Notes under the pieces: generated by a model
The model's input: only the letters and a program-made list of their open reading frames with translations
What the model was told of the DNA's origin: nothing
Database searches by the model: none
Origin: Uranotaenia lowii
Taxonomy: Eukaryota > Arthropoda > Insecta > Diptera > Culicidae
Direction of reading: 5' to 3'
Assembly (NCBI RefSeq): GCF_029784155.1
Contig: NC_073692.1
Span: 272,305,827-272,369,826, forward strand
DNA length: 64,000 nucleotides
Program-made: the position numbers and the translations under genes
In this document: positions 47,394 to 57,264 of the stretch, in pieces
Position numbering within the stretch: the first letter of the stretch is position 1
How the letters are laid out: each line of letters begins with the position of its first letter

Positions 47394-48921
47394 TTAATTA
47401 GTTCTTAATTGGTCACTTATGCTGGATTCGATCAAGCGTTTAAAGGTTGCAGTTGAGACATTAAAGTCAAAGAGAGCATAATTGCGTAAGAAGCTTACTT
47501 TTGCAGAACGCAGGGGGTCATTGCTACCATAGCGCGTATTTCTTGATTCCAGTGATAGCCAGTCACGATTTCGCAGGGTTCTTTCTGGAGCATAAATATG
47601 ACAGCGCGAAAGTATCCAAGAGCAATCGATTTCGTTTTTGAGAATTTTCGCCACAAACAGTGATTGGCTAATATCATGGCGATTCGACAGCGTATGAAGG
47701 CCAAGCAAAGCGCAGCGTTGTGCATAAGGTGGCAGATTTCGAGGATTATCCCAAGGTAGATCACGCAGAGCATAACGTACGAATTTTCGTTGAACCGCTT
47801 CAAAACGCGCCACCCATGTAGTTTCGAATGGCCACCACACCAGATTTGCAGATTCTAATATTGAACGAACCAGGCAGCAATACAGAGCTCGTAGACAAAC
47901 AGGATCTGTAAATTCTTTACTCAGACGTATGACAAACCCCAGCATTCGATTGGCCTTTTCAAGTGTAGCAGAGTAGTGTTCCTTGAATGTCATATGACTA
48001 TCCAAAACCACGCCAAGGTCCTTTATTTGATTAACACGATGTAGAAGTTCGCCCTGGATGTAATAGTCGTACAAAAATGGAAGTTTCTTGCGTCCAAATG
48101 TTATGATATAGCACTTAGAAACGCTTAAGGCCAGTAGGTTGACAGCACACCAGTTCACTACTGTATCGAGGAATTGCTGTAGTATCTGACAATCTGCCAA
48201 ACTGTTAACGTTCAGAAAAATTTTCAAATCATCCGCGTACATAAGTACTCCGCATCCAAAAAGCAGCATGTTAATATCATTGCAGAACAGGGTGAACAAT
48301 AAAGGGCCCAAATTACTTCCTTGTGGCACTCCTGAAGTCGGAATGAAATCTGAAGATTCAGATGTTCCGATTTTAACAGCAAGACGACGATTTGTTAAAT
48401 AGCTTCTGATCCACGCACAAAATCTCTCAGATAATCCCAGGCGTTCTAGCTTTAAAAGTAAAATTAAATGATTAACTGAGTCAAACGCCGCAGTGATGTC
48501 CGTGTAAATTGCGTCGACTTGTTTGCCACAATCCATATTAGATATGCAAAATGATGTGAACACTGCCAGGTTAGATGTTACCGAACGTTTCGGAAAAAAC
48601 CGTGTTGATTGTCCGAAATCCAGTTCCTGCAGGCTGAAAACATAACATCGTTGACAATCCTCTCTAGGACCTTCGAGCAGGCAGCTGTGATGTGACACCA
48701 TGATAATTGCGAACCTCTTGCTTATCACCCTTTTTGAAGACTGGGCTCATGAAAGATCTTTTCCAGATGGCAGTGAACCGATGTTGTTGTAAGGACTGAT
48801 TAAAAATATAAGTCAGGGGCTTAACAAGTATAGTGCAACACTTTTTCAATACGCACGCAGGTATTCCATCCTGCCCGGCTGAGGTAGAGTACTTTAAGTT
48901 TTTGATAGCCTCGAAAACCAT
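47394..48921 (-). pseudogene. non-LTR reverse transcriptase, one frameshift
   Basis: Polymerase of a CR1/jockey-like retrotransposon. The first frame (48664-48921) has AIKNLKYSTSAGQDGIP, FTAIWKRSFMSPVFKKG and NYHGVTS. A frameshift near 48690 moves to the main frame ending at 47394. It holds FFPKRSVTSNLAVF, AIYTDITAAFDSVNH, SGVPQGSNLGPLLF and the catalytic MYADDLKIF. The thumb and C-terminal region has KDLGVVLDSHMTF, QRKFVRYALRDLPW and LFDFNVSTATFKRL. All polymerase motifs are present, so only the shift and the missing 5' half disable it. Length from the main frame's first Met is 444 residues. The clade assignment is from overall look, not a computed tree. Confidence 0.85.
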
Positions 48922-48950
48922 TGAGATTGACTCTGCTGGTCGTTTGATAC

Positions 48951-49755
48951 TGTATTTTAATCTGTTTTTAAAATTTTCCGAATTAAATCGTGTTTTGTTA
49001 TATCAAAATTTGTAGTTTTCAACTTACTGTGATTATTTTCTAAATGATAAAATTCGTTTGTCTGGTGTTTTTGGAAAGGGTTTTCCTTAGCATCGGAATT
49101 AGCACATTTTTTTTTGCCTTTCACTTTCACTATTTGTTTTCTTGTTTCCAAATGTTGTGTTTTCTGTATTTTGGATTTTCGTCCCTATAGAAAACGGATT
49201 GAAACGTTGGGTTTATTAAAACAAAAATCGTTTTTGCTTTAAAAAAGATTGAAAGCCAGAATTCCCCTAGGAAAAACATTATATTCAGTCGATCCCCATA
49301 CACAGAATGAAATGCATTTAAAAACTACCGTTTAAAAGAAAAAATCAATGCAAAACTATTTAGTGAGCATCAGTTTAAGTTGTTACTCGTAATTATGGGA
49401 TGAATAAACCCAAAAGGCTTAAAATTCCGAGTTAAACAACAAAACAAACAATGTTATTCGTAAAATTTATTGAACTTGAATAAAAAATTAATGGTGATTC
49501 TTTATTTGCTTTTTAAAGGTTCATTGAAATAATTAAACAAACAATATTTTATTTTCAATTCAATTTGCGCCGGAGGTCTTCAGATTTCCCCCAAAATTTA
49601 AATTGTGATTCATTTTTACGACTGAAAAACACATGTATTTTTTCATGGTTAACCCCACACTTACATCTTACTCGAAAAATAAAAATGTTAGAAATCTGTA
49701 AAAATACGTGTGTTTTTGAGTCTTAATTATGAATCAAATTTTCAATTTTGGAGAT
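48951..49755. other. AT-rich sequence, no gene seen
   Basis: Nothing supportable apart from a short GAAACGTTGGGTTTATT phrase near 49200 resembling 2510-2525. Confidence 0.3.
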
Positions 49756-49946
49756 GGGCTTGTGATATAGCTCAGTTGGCAAGTCCGTTGTCTCCTGAGC
49801 CGATGTCCGCGAGTTCAAGCCCAAGAGTAAACATCGAAAACAGTTGTACCGGATAAGTTTTTCAATAACGATCCGCCAACTGCAAAGTTGATAACGTCAC
49901 GAATGCCATAAAGATGGTTAAACGACTATAATCGAAACAAAAAAAT
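49756..49946 (+). repeat. tRNA-derived SINE, full length
   Basis: Head: GGGCTTGTGATATAGCTCAG with A box TAGCTCAGTTGG and, about 40 bp on, B-box-like GAGTTCAAGCCC. The body is AAGAGTAAACATCGAA ... GTTGTACCGGATAAG ... GATCCGCCAACTGCAAAG, and the tail is CGACTATAATCGAAAC then A-run. The arrangement is that of a tRNA-related SINE transcribed by Pol III and moved by a partner LINE. TGGAGA occurs on both sides as a possible short target duplication. Confidence 0.85.
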
Positions 49947-50200
49947 GGAGAAGATCTGTCTGCTGAAGGCCCCTGGCGCAAACCCGTCAGATAAATAAAA
50001 AATCCTCTCATCTCTCTTTTTTAAATTGTTCTTTTTTCTACGACATTATTCTTTTGATTTCAAATTTATCCGTTGCTTTCAAAGATACATTTGCTTTTAA
50101 AACTTTATGAATTGTTTAAAAAATAAAAGGAATATTTTATTTAATATCGGGTACCCGTATTATTGTACCCATAAGCTCAAACAGAACTTCATACGTGACG
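49947..50200. other. short AT-rich spacer
   Basis: No feature supported. Confidence 0.3.
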
Positions 50201-52050
50201 ACTTTTTTCCTTTACAAGGACGAAGATTGAACCGTATGTAGGACACTTTGAAACGAAATCGAAAGTATCATTCACAACAGTGTTTGAACCCGCATCACTA
50301 ATTGCCTCTTCTCTTATTCTTTCTTCCTTTCGTACTTAGCGTAGGTTCATCACAAAACCTCCCACACACACCCATCGCTCATGGCACTATTCAGATTTCC
50401 ACCACAACATCATCAACACCACAACATCATCAACCAAACACAACGGTCCATTTTTATGATTTGTTATTATTATTTGCCACTTTCCGAGAAAGAACTATTG
50501 TTATTATTGTGCTCGATTGGTTGTTGTTTATACCCATTGGCCGGCGGCGTCCCCTTGTGTGGGTTAGCTTTTATTGCACTTGGCTATTTTTCACCAGAAA
50601 GAGTGCACTCAACAAAAAAAAAGCCCACACTTCACTTCGATTTTCCGCCGTTTTTTTGTTCCGGGAAGCTCACTCAAGTGCCTCGAGTGCCTTCCTTTTT
50701 CTTCAGATTCACCTCACCAACTGATACAACTGTTGGGGGAAGTTGGGGCTCGATATAATTAATACTAGGTGCCACCGTTGTATTAATAGACGGAAAAAGT
50801 AAGACCACATCCACCCCCGAGCACTACTAGGAAACGAACGTTGGCCAAACACAAACACATGGTCGTAATCCGGTGACCAAACGGAAATGATGACGAAATT
50901 CGAGCTTCGGGAGGGAGACACAATGAATTTCCGATGAAGGACGACACGGCAGGCGAAGGAAGACGAATTTACCGCAATCTAGGTGGTTGATGATACAGGA
51001 AATAGCTCGAACAAATAAAACCAAGTTTCTTCGAACGTTCGCCGTTTCCTCTCCTTCATCGGGAAGAATTTTCACACACCAGTTTCACTCTTCAAGTTCG
51101 CCTCGAAGAGTTTTCTCACCTCTATGCCGCTATCTCTCGAACAAACTTGAAAAATTACGATTTTTTTCTACTAACTACCCGACTTTCTTCGATCGAATTC
51201 TGCTGTAGTGTTTTTGATTGTTTTTTTTTTCTGTTGATGTTGTATTTTGTCTATGTCGCGTGATAGCCTAGCCGAATGGATGAATGGATGGGGTGTATTT
51301 GGGTTTTCCTCGAAGGGGGGAGGTGAAAAATCAGGGCTTGGAACCAAAAAATTTATGGCGCTTGGAGGGGGGCCAGAAAAACACGGGAATCAAATGACGT
51401 CTGACGGTTTTGCCTCAAAGGGATGGCCGCTTTCCTTATCCAGGCTGCTTTCAAGATTGGTGGCTGCTGAGGCGGGGGTTTCGAGGAATGGAGCGAGGAA
51501 ATACTGAATGGGTGTCTGGTTTGGGTGTCTATGTGTCTGTGTAAGTGTGTGTATGAGTGTAAAATGGGGTTATATGCAGATGGGATTATGTTGTTTGTTG
51601 GTGTTGTGCGCGTTGTTTCCCGTTTGGCTTTGCGATATAAACTGAACCATTGGCTGGCAGTGCCGGTGGATGTCCTTCCAGTGAAATCCTGCGGTCCGGG
51701 CTCTCGGATGCTTCAGCAGGACACGAATGGGAACGAAAATACTGTCCTCGGTTCCCGATCGGGAAAAGTTCGGCCCCGGCTCGGGAAAATCATATGGCAC
51801 CAATGTCAATGAAAAGCTCACTCCGAACGCTCGACTGACTGACTGAATGGTAAGTTGAAGGTCGAACGTGGGTGGTGGGTGGTGAATGTTGGGTTGTGGC
51901 ACATGAGCTTTTACTACACAATTGATGTGTTTCTGCTGAGCCTGAGCAACGAGAAATGGGGTGCGAGCTTTTGTTGCCGCTCCAAGAAGTACACAAATGG
52001 GGGTATTGTCTTTGGATAATCGGAAAACAAAGAACCGTTCCTTGCCTTTT
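50201..52050. other. GC-richer unique region, possible promoter/UTR or exon area
   Basis: The longest stretch without any of the window's repeat families and with near-balanced composition. Open frames overlap on both strands (plus 50302-50724 and 50381-50758, minus 50827-51075, plus 51247-51507 and 51525-51812). None has a recognisable domain and none is clearly favoured. Features such as ACACACACCC, GTGTGTGTATGAG and CT-rich tracts fit mosquito 5' flanking or UTR DNA. If a host gene is nearby this is the likeliest control region in the window. Confidence 0.35.
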
Positions 52051-53182
52051 GCTTCAACAAATAAGGTCTGTTCTCATTTGTCACGTTAGCCTGTCTTTCC
52101 TTTAAATTTCTAAAACAGATCCCCTATGATTTCGTGTCTGGAAAGTTCTAATGCATATGCACATCACACGTTAATTTAAGCATAACGTGATATTGTGATA
52201 CTGAAACGAACTAGATTTTGTTTTTCAATAATAAAATACCTACAATATATTTTTCATCTCTGATCAATTTTTCGTTTATTTAACATTATTTTTTGAGATT
52301 TTCGTTCAAATCCCTGCTAAAACATAAAATCCTAACGAAATTTCCTAAATTTAAATGTCAGATTTTGATAGTTACTAAAAAAAATACTGTATTGTATTTT
52401 GCGGTTGTAGAAAAATGCTTTTTGTGATACCGCATGCGAAATTGAAGAAAATCCCTCTGCCAAAACCCACAGTTTCAGAATATGAAGCTCTGAAATGCAA
52501 GCGCTTAATTTAGAGATATACCGAAAAGATATCCCTTTGCTAACTAAAGGCTCGTTTGTTGCTTTATCCGTTCATTACGAAGATCAAGACTTTTTCTACC
52601 AAAACATATCGTCGTTTGTTGCAATGTAACAAGATTTAAGCCTAAAAACTCGTTTCTTTGATCATTACTCTGGTCGGTATTCTGGACCACCCTCTGGACA
52701 TATTTTAGAGCACCCTTTAACTAAATAAGAATTCTTCTTTAAATTTTGGCTATATTTACGACAGCTATTGATGGGCAATTACGCGAATAATTCAGTTACA
52801 CTTTTCCTTTGTTAAACTTGTAGACAAGTTTGGTTTGTTGACGTTAATTTATTCCTGAACTAACTTTCTTCAACTTTTCAACAGCCTCTATTTAGGTACA
52901 CTTGTTTGTTGAGTGTTTCTTTCTATGTTAAACCATTTTTTCGAAAACTTCTTATGCTTTAAAACAATAATTTTCGAAAAGATTCCAGTGAAAACAGAAA
53001 AACTCCTTTACATATATATGTTTGGCAATTCTGACAGCACACTGCAATTTCGACGAAAATTGTCCTGCAGTGTTAAATACTGACTTATCTTGGCTTATCT
53101 TTAGGATCAATTTTAAGAACGCAATCTCCTTCATTCAACCCAATGATAAGTTAAGAAAGTCTGACATCATCAACTCCGTGAC
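52051..53182. other. AT-rich sequence, no gene seen
   Basis: Nothing supportable. Confidence 0.3.
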
Positions 53183-53439
53183 ATCAATTCTCGCGTGAGC
53201 TTTCATTACGTCGTATGAAACATCTCAATAATTCACAGAACACTACTGCTGCAAAAGTCATCAAAGCAACTTTAAAATTTGGTTTTTACGTAAACAAAAA
53301 TGTTTTCCAGGCTACAAATATTTTGAATGGAAAGAAGTTGCAACAAGTTTATGTTAGTTTTATGTTTTTTTTTCGTCATAAATCACTTTGTTTACATTTA
53401 ATTTCATACGACATAGTGAAAGCTCACGCGAGGATTGAT
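53183..53439. mobile_element. MITE, 257 bp, 38-bp inverted ends
   Basis: Ends 53183-53220 and 53402-53439 are inverted copies (ATCAATTCTCGCGTGAGCTT versus ATCAATCCTCGCGTGAGCTT), with CGTATGAAA at the inner edge and about three mismatches in all. No coding capacity; no clear target duplication. Confidence 0.75.
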
Positions 53440-53722
53440 GCATTTTGACTTCCAAAACCTTAGTGGATTTGGTTTTGCTTCAGTTCTGTAGAATACATAT
53501 GTAGATTCAAAAAAGTAAAAAGTGTGCGAGAATTATCCGATCTTTTAACCATCTGTAAGCTATAATTTTCTTGCTAAAAATTCACAAAAGCTTAGTTTTA
53601 TCTTTAAAACAACTTTTTTTAACGGAAAAAATTATTGTCAAAGTAGATATTTTAACAGTTTATTGTTATTCGAAAATTGCATAACCAGAGGAGCTGAAAA
53701 ACTAGATTTTTATCTCTTTTCT

Positions 53723-53871
53723 TATCAACGTTGCAGTTGGCGGATCGTTATTGAAAAACTATCCGGTACAACTGCGTTCGATGTTTACTCTTGGGCTTGA
53801 ACTCGCGGATAAAGTCGCGAATGCCATAATGATGGTAAAACGACTATAATCGAAACAAAAAAAAAAAAAAA
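53723..53871 (+). repeat. SINE with 5' inversion and 11-bp target duplication
   Basis: A perfect duplication ATCTCTTTTCT flanks the insertion (53712-53722 and 53872-53882). Bases 53723-53809 are the SINE's 5' part in reverse orientation, from GATA back to TCCGCGAG. Bases 53810-53871 are its 3' part in forward orientation, TAAAGTCGCGAATGCC to the A-tail. Joined, the two parts recreate GTTGATATAAAGTCGCG as seen near positions 95-111, without loss. The A box and tRNA 5' half are absent. Confidence 0.9.
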
Positions 53872-54227
53872 ATCTCTTTTCTGCTTGTAATTTGTGCATA
53901 TATACATTTAAACATATTAACACAATCTCATAGCTTTAATTAAATAAATTTGTTGTTAAAATAGTTCTACTATTGATTGACAGGATGGCCACAGAACCGG
54001 GAAAACTGGAAAAAACCGGGAATTGGAAATCGAATCGGGAAAACCGATCAAAAAACGAGAAAAAACCGAAATTCAGATCCGAAACCGCGAAAATTTACAA
54101 AAGGAAACCAAAATTTAGTATTAGTTCCAAGATCAGGGATTCAACCCAAAATTTAAAACTATGTAGAGAAATGAATCCAACTGTGTAAGCTGAAATTTCA
54201 GGGACCAGATAAGATGAAAATTGATGC

Positions 54228-54275
54228 TGTCTGCCGGTAGGACTTGAACCCACATCTTGCGCCTGCACCTGATCC
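54228..54275 (-). repeat. tRNA-like fragment with B box
   Basis: On minus, GTGGGTTCAAGTCCTACCGG contains a consensus-like B box (GGTTCAAGTCC). No A box at the right distance, so it is a tRNA-derived remnant rather than a gene. Confidence 0.4.
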
Positions 54276-54321
54276 GTGACAACAATGTTTAAGGAAATTT
54301 GATAAATTTCAAGTGAAAATT

Positions 54322-55249
54322 TAGGGGAGAGGAAGGCTATATGCGCATATTAAGGAAAGCACTCATTTTCTCCTATACTCCAAAAGATAGGAGTCTGAAA
54401 ACTATATTCACATGAGCGGACATCTGTTTTATATACGTTAGTGAAATTTTTCTGTTAAAATCTCTTACAGTTTTTGTGAAAATAATTTTATAATAAAAGA
54501 AGTCAAAATAGCCGATTTCCGAAACTGGCGGGCTAAATGCGCATATTTATGTTTTTAGCTATATTTCATTACCACTAGCAATATTTTGATATTATTTAAT
54601 TGAAAATGGTAGAAACGGATGTTAAGCATACGTCAAGGCCGAAATTTTGGTGAAATTTTTTACATCACTAGTTCTTTTGCATGAAACATAGTTAAGTATG
54701 CCATATGGCCATATTTCAGGGTAATATTTTGTTCATATTGTATTTTTATCGGATCAGTAGGAAGTTCTTCTTTTTTCGCTGTAAGATCGTGATTTGAGCG
54801 TAGATTTCATGTTTAAATGATAGAAAGTAAAAAAATTATAAGACTAATCTATTTTTCTTGATATAGGCATTTAACCTACCTTGATATGGGCATTCAGAAC
54901 CTGTCTCTTATTCCAATATCTTATCATTTACAACTTTGCCAAAAGCTTCGATTTGTTGAATTTCCGATTTCCAGATGAATAAGAAAGAAAAACCACTAAA
55001 ATTTTTGTTCACAGAATCTGTATGCACAATAATTAAAGTTCAATATATTATAACAAAACTGACAAAAATCTTGTTTGAATTTTTAAATTTTTTCGACTTT
55101 ATATAATAATTTAATTTTTTTATGCCATGTGTTAAAAGCGTATTACCCTCAAACTGCACTAATTAGATATGATGAATCTCCAGCCATATCGTCAATCGGC
55201 TGTATGCGCATATTACCCAATATGCGCATATAGGGACACTTCCCCCTAC
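54322..55249. mobile_element. candidate MITE with TATATGCGCATATT ends
   Basis: The left end TAGGGGAGAGGAAGGCTATA and the inverted right end AGTAGGGGGAAGTGTCCCTA both run on into TATGCGCATATT. 928 bp, no coding frame. Confidence 0.6.
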
Positions 55250-55444
55250 TTGAAATACCCTTGATTTAGGACTTTTTTGTAACACTTTAAAGAAATTATA
55301 GGAGCTTTGTAATTAGAGTGTGTTTAGACAATTGAAAATTGTTACAATTATTCAACATTGCATGGTACCATACACAAAACATATTTGTTTTTTTTGGGTG
55401 AAGTATATCAGAAAAATATCATTGTAGGTATTTGAATGTAATAG

Positions 55445-55705
55445 CACAGAGAACAGACGTACAAGCTAGCCCACGAAACTTGTGTAAAAATCTCAACACC
55501 CTTTTTGAACTATTTTTTGTTTTTTGGCTACGATTACGCCTTTTTGAAAACTGGGCACTTTAAAGTTGATTTGTAACTCTTGCACGGCGCAATAGATGGT
55601 ACTATTTGCAGTCAGTTTCTAACGTATTTTTTTAGTGAAAGCATTTGAAATTTTACACACTTTTTTGACGGTTTTTTGTTCGAGCTTGTACGTCTGTTTT
55701 CTGTG
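55445..55705. mobile_element. MITE, 261 bp, 23-bp inverted ends
   Basis: Ends match at 22 of 23 bases: CACAGAGAACAGACGTACAA and CACAGAAAACAGACGTACAA, each followed by GCT. AT-rich with a more GC-balanced centre (GGCTACGATTACGCC ... CTTGCACGGCGC). No protein. Confidence 0.75.
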
Positions 55706-57009
55706 GTAATAGGTTTTGTGTCAAGAAACAAACAAAATACTAAAATTAAAATAAGAGCTTTAAGAGCTTATTTTCACTACTTTGAGAGCACTAAATCAAA
55801 ATTAGCTATTCGATTTTTTCTACCTGCTCCAATTTTTGAGATTCAAGGTGTTTACATCAGCAACACTGGACGTTGTAGCAACATTGAATATTGTCGGCTC
55901 TCTGAAAAATGGTCTTCCATTTCCAAGCGACTCTCTGTGAAAGCACTCTTATCGACGGCCGTTGGACCAAAACAGAAAAGTTAGAGAACACACGAGTTGA
56001 GAACAATACAGCATAATTGAAATAGTTAAAGTACTTCAATCTAATAGTACGGAATCTAATTGTGCGGACGCGAAAGCCGCTCAGAACACTGAAATTGTAA
56101 GTAACAAGGATTAAAATAACAAGATCTAGAATATAAGCAAAAATAATATATTCCAAGATACCTAGCTCTTGAAATTTTTCATATAAATGCCAACAGACAA
56201 TCCTTTAACAAACCTTAACACCATCTACTGACAGAAAAGGTCAACATTTCTCGATAATTGAACTTTTCACATGTACCCCTCGTTCCGGGGGGTTCAAATG
56301 CACTCTAATTTCCTTTTGTTCAAATTTGGAATACATTTGCAAAATGCTCAAACTGCTAGTTATTTCCGACCGTGTAATATAAATTGGTTTTTTTTCCTTA
56401 GCGTGTTTTACTTAATAGTTGCATTTCTGCCGCAGCATTTGATGGTGGCGCTTTTGAATTTTGTCCGTCGATTCCCGCAAGAGTTCCAAATCTTGTAATG
56501 GATAATTTTTGATATAAGGTTTATATCTAAAATATAATTACAGTTTGAAGCTGTGTTAACTGCTATCGAAAATCGGGGTTTTTTTTATTCCGTCCGTAAC
56601 ACAAGGGTTAACTTCTGAAAAAAAGATAGAAATCCACATGTTGCTGCATAACAAAACTAACCCTCTACTGCATGAATAATGATAAAGTTGAGAAAAAAAT
56701 GTCAATGCAAATAATTAAATTCACCTCTAACTTAGAAACTTATGCAAAAAAAAATCTTCCAAAAGTGTAAGAAGAAAGACAATTTTTAAAATTATAAAAT
56801 TAGTTTGCACCGTTTTGCAGCACTGAATCAAGCTTAAAAAATGTAATGAAAAATTCGAGACCATACATATATGGGTTCGTATGCAGTAGGGGATTTAGAA
56901 ATGCTCTACAGTGCGTGTTTAGCTTAAAACTTTTAAGACTTCTTGAAACTTCAAACAAGTGGTCGTTTTTTTTATTTTTAAATTTCAATTAAAATTATCA
57001 AAAATGTAA
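55706..57009. other. unassigned sequence
   Basis: Overlapping short frames at 55676-55984 (plus) and 55857-56156 (minus) have no recognisable similarity. Nothing supportable. Confidence 0.3.
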
Positions 57010-57264
57010 ATTTAATTTATTGGCCTAGCGGTGAAAAGTGATGTGCTTTTTAGTAGGGACATCTAAAGATTATGAATATTTTTTATATAGGTGGATAGAA
57101 GGTTAGATGAAAATGAAAGATGTTGAACATGTTGAACCCGCTCATTTTCAACATCTTTCATTTTCATCTAACCTTCTATCCACCTATATAAAAAATACTC
57201 ATAATCTTTAGATGTCACTACGAAAAAGCACATCACTTTTCACCGCTAGGCCGATAAATTAAAT
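57010..57264. repeat. near-perfect 255-bp palindrome
   Basis: Two 118-nt arms, 57010-57127 and 57147-57264, are inverted copies with only a handful of mismatches (for example TTATTGG versus TTATCGG, TAGTAGG versus CGTAGTG). They are separated by a 19-nt loop. Either strand would fold to a long hairpin. Shared words include GGCCTAGCGGTGAAAAGTG and GGTGGATAGAAGGTTAG. It is most simply a snapback MITE. Confidence 0.9.

Larger units (their letters stand above)
46877..48950 (-). mobile_element. CR1/jockey-group non-LTR retrotransposon, 5'-truncated
   Basis: On the minus strand: reverse transcriptase coding region (48921-47394), about 78 bp of 3' UTR, then the CAATAAA heptamer array. Short tandem 3' tails are known in CR1-clade elements such as mosquito T1 and Q, which favours that clade. 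The endonuclease and any ORF1 are missing, as expected of a 5'-truncated copy. The 5' boundary near 48950 is approximate and no duplication was identified. Confidence 0.75.
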
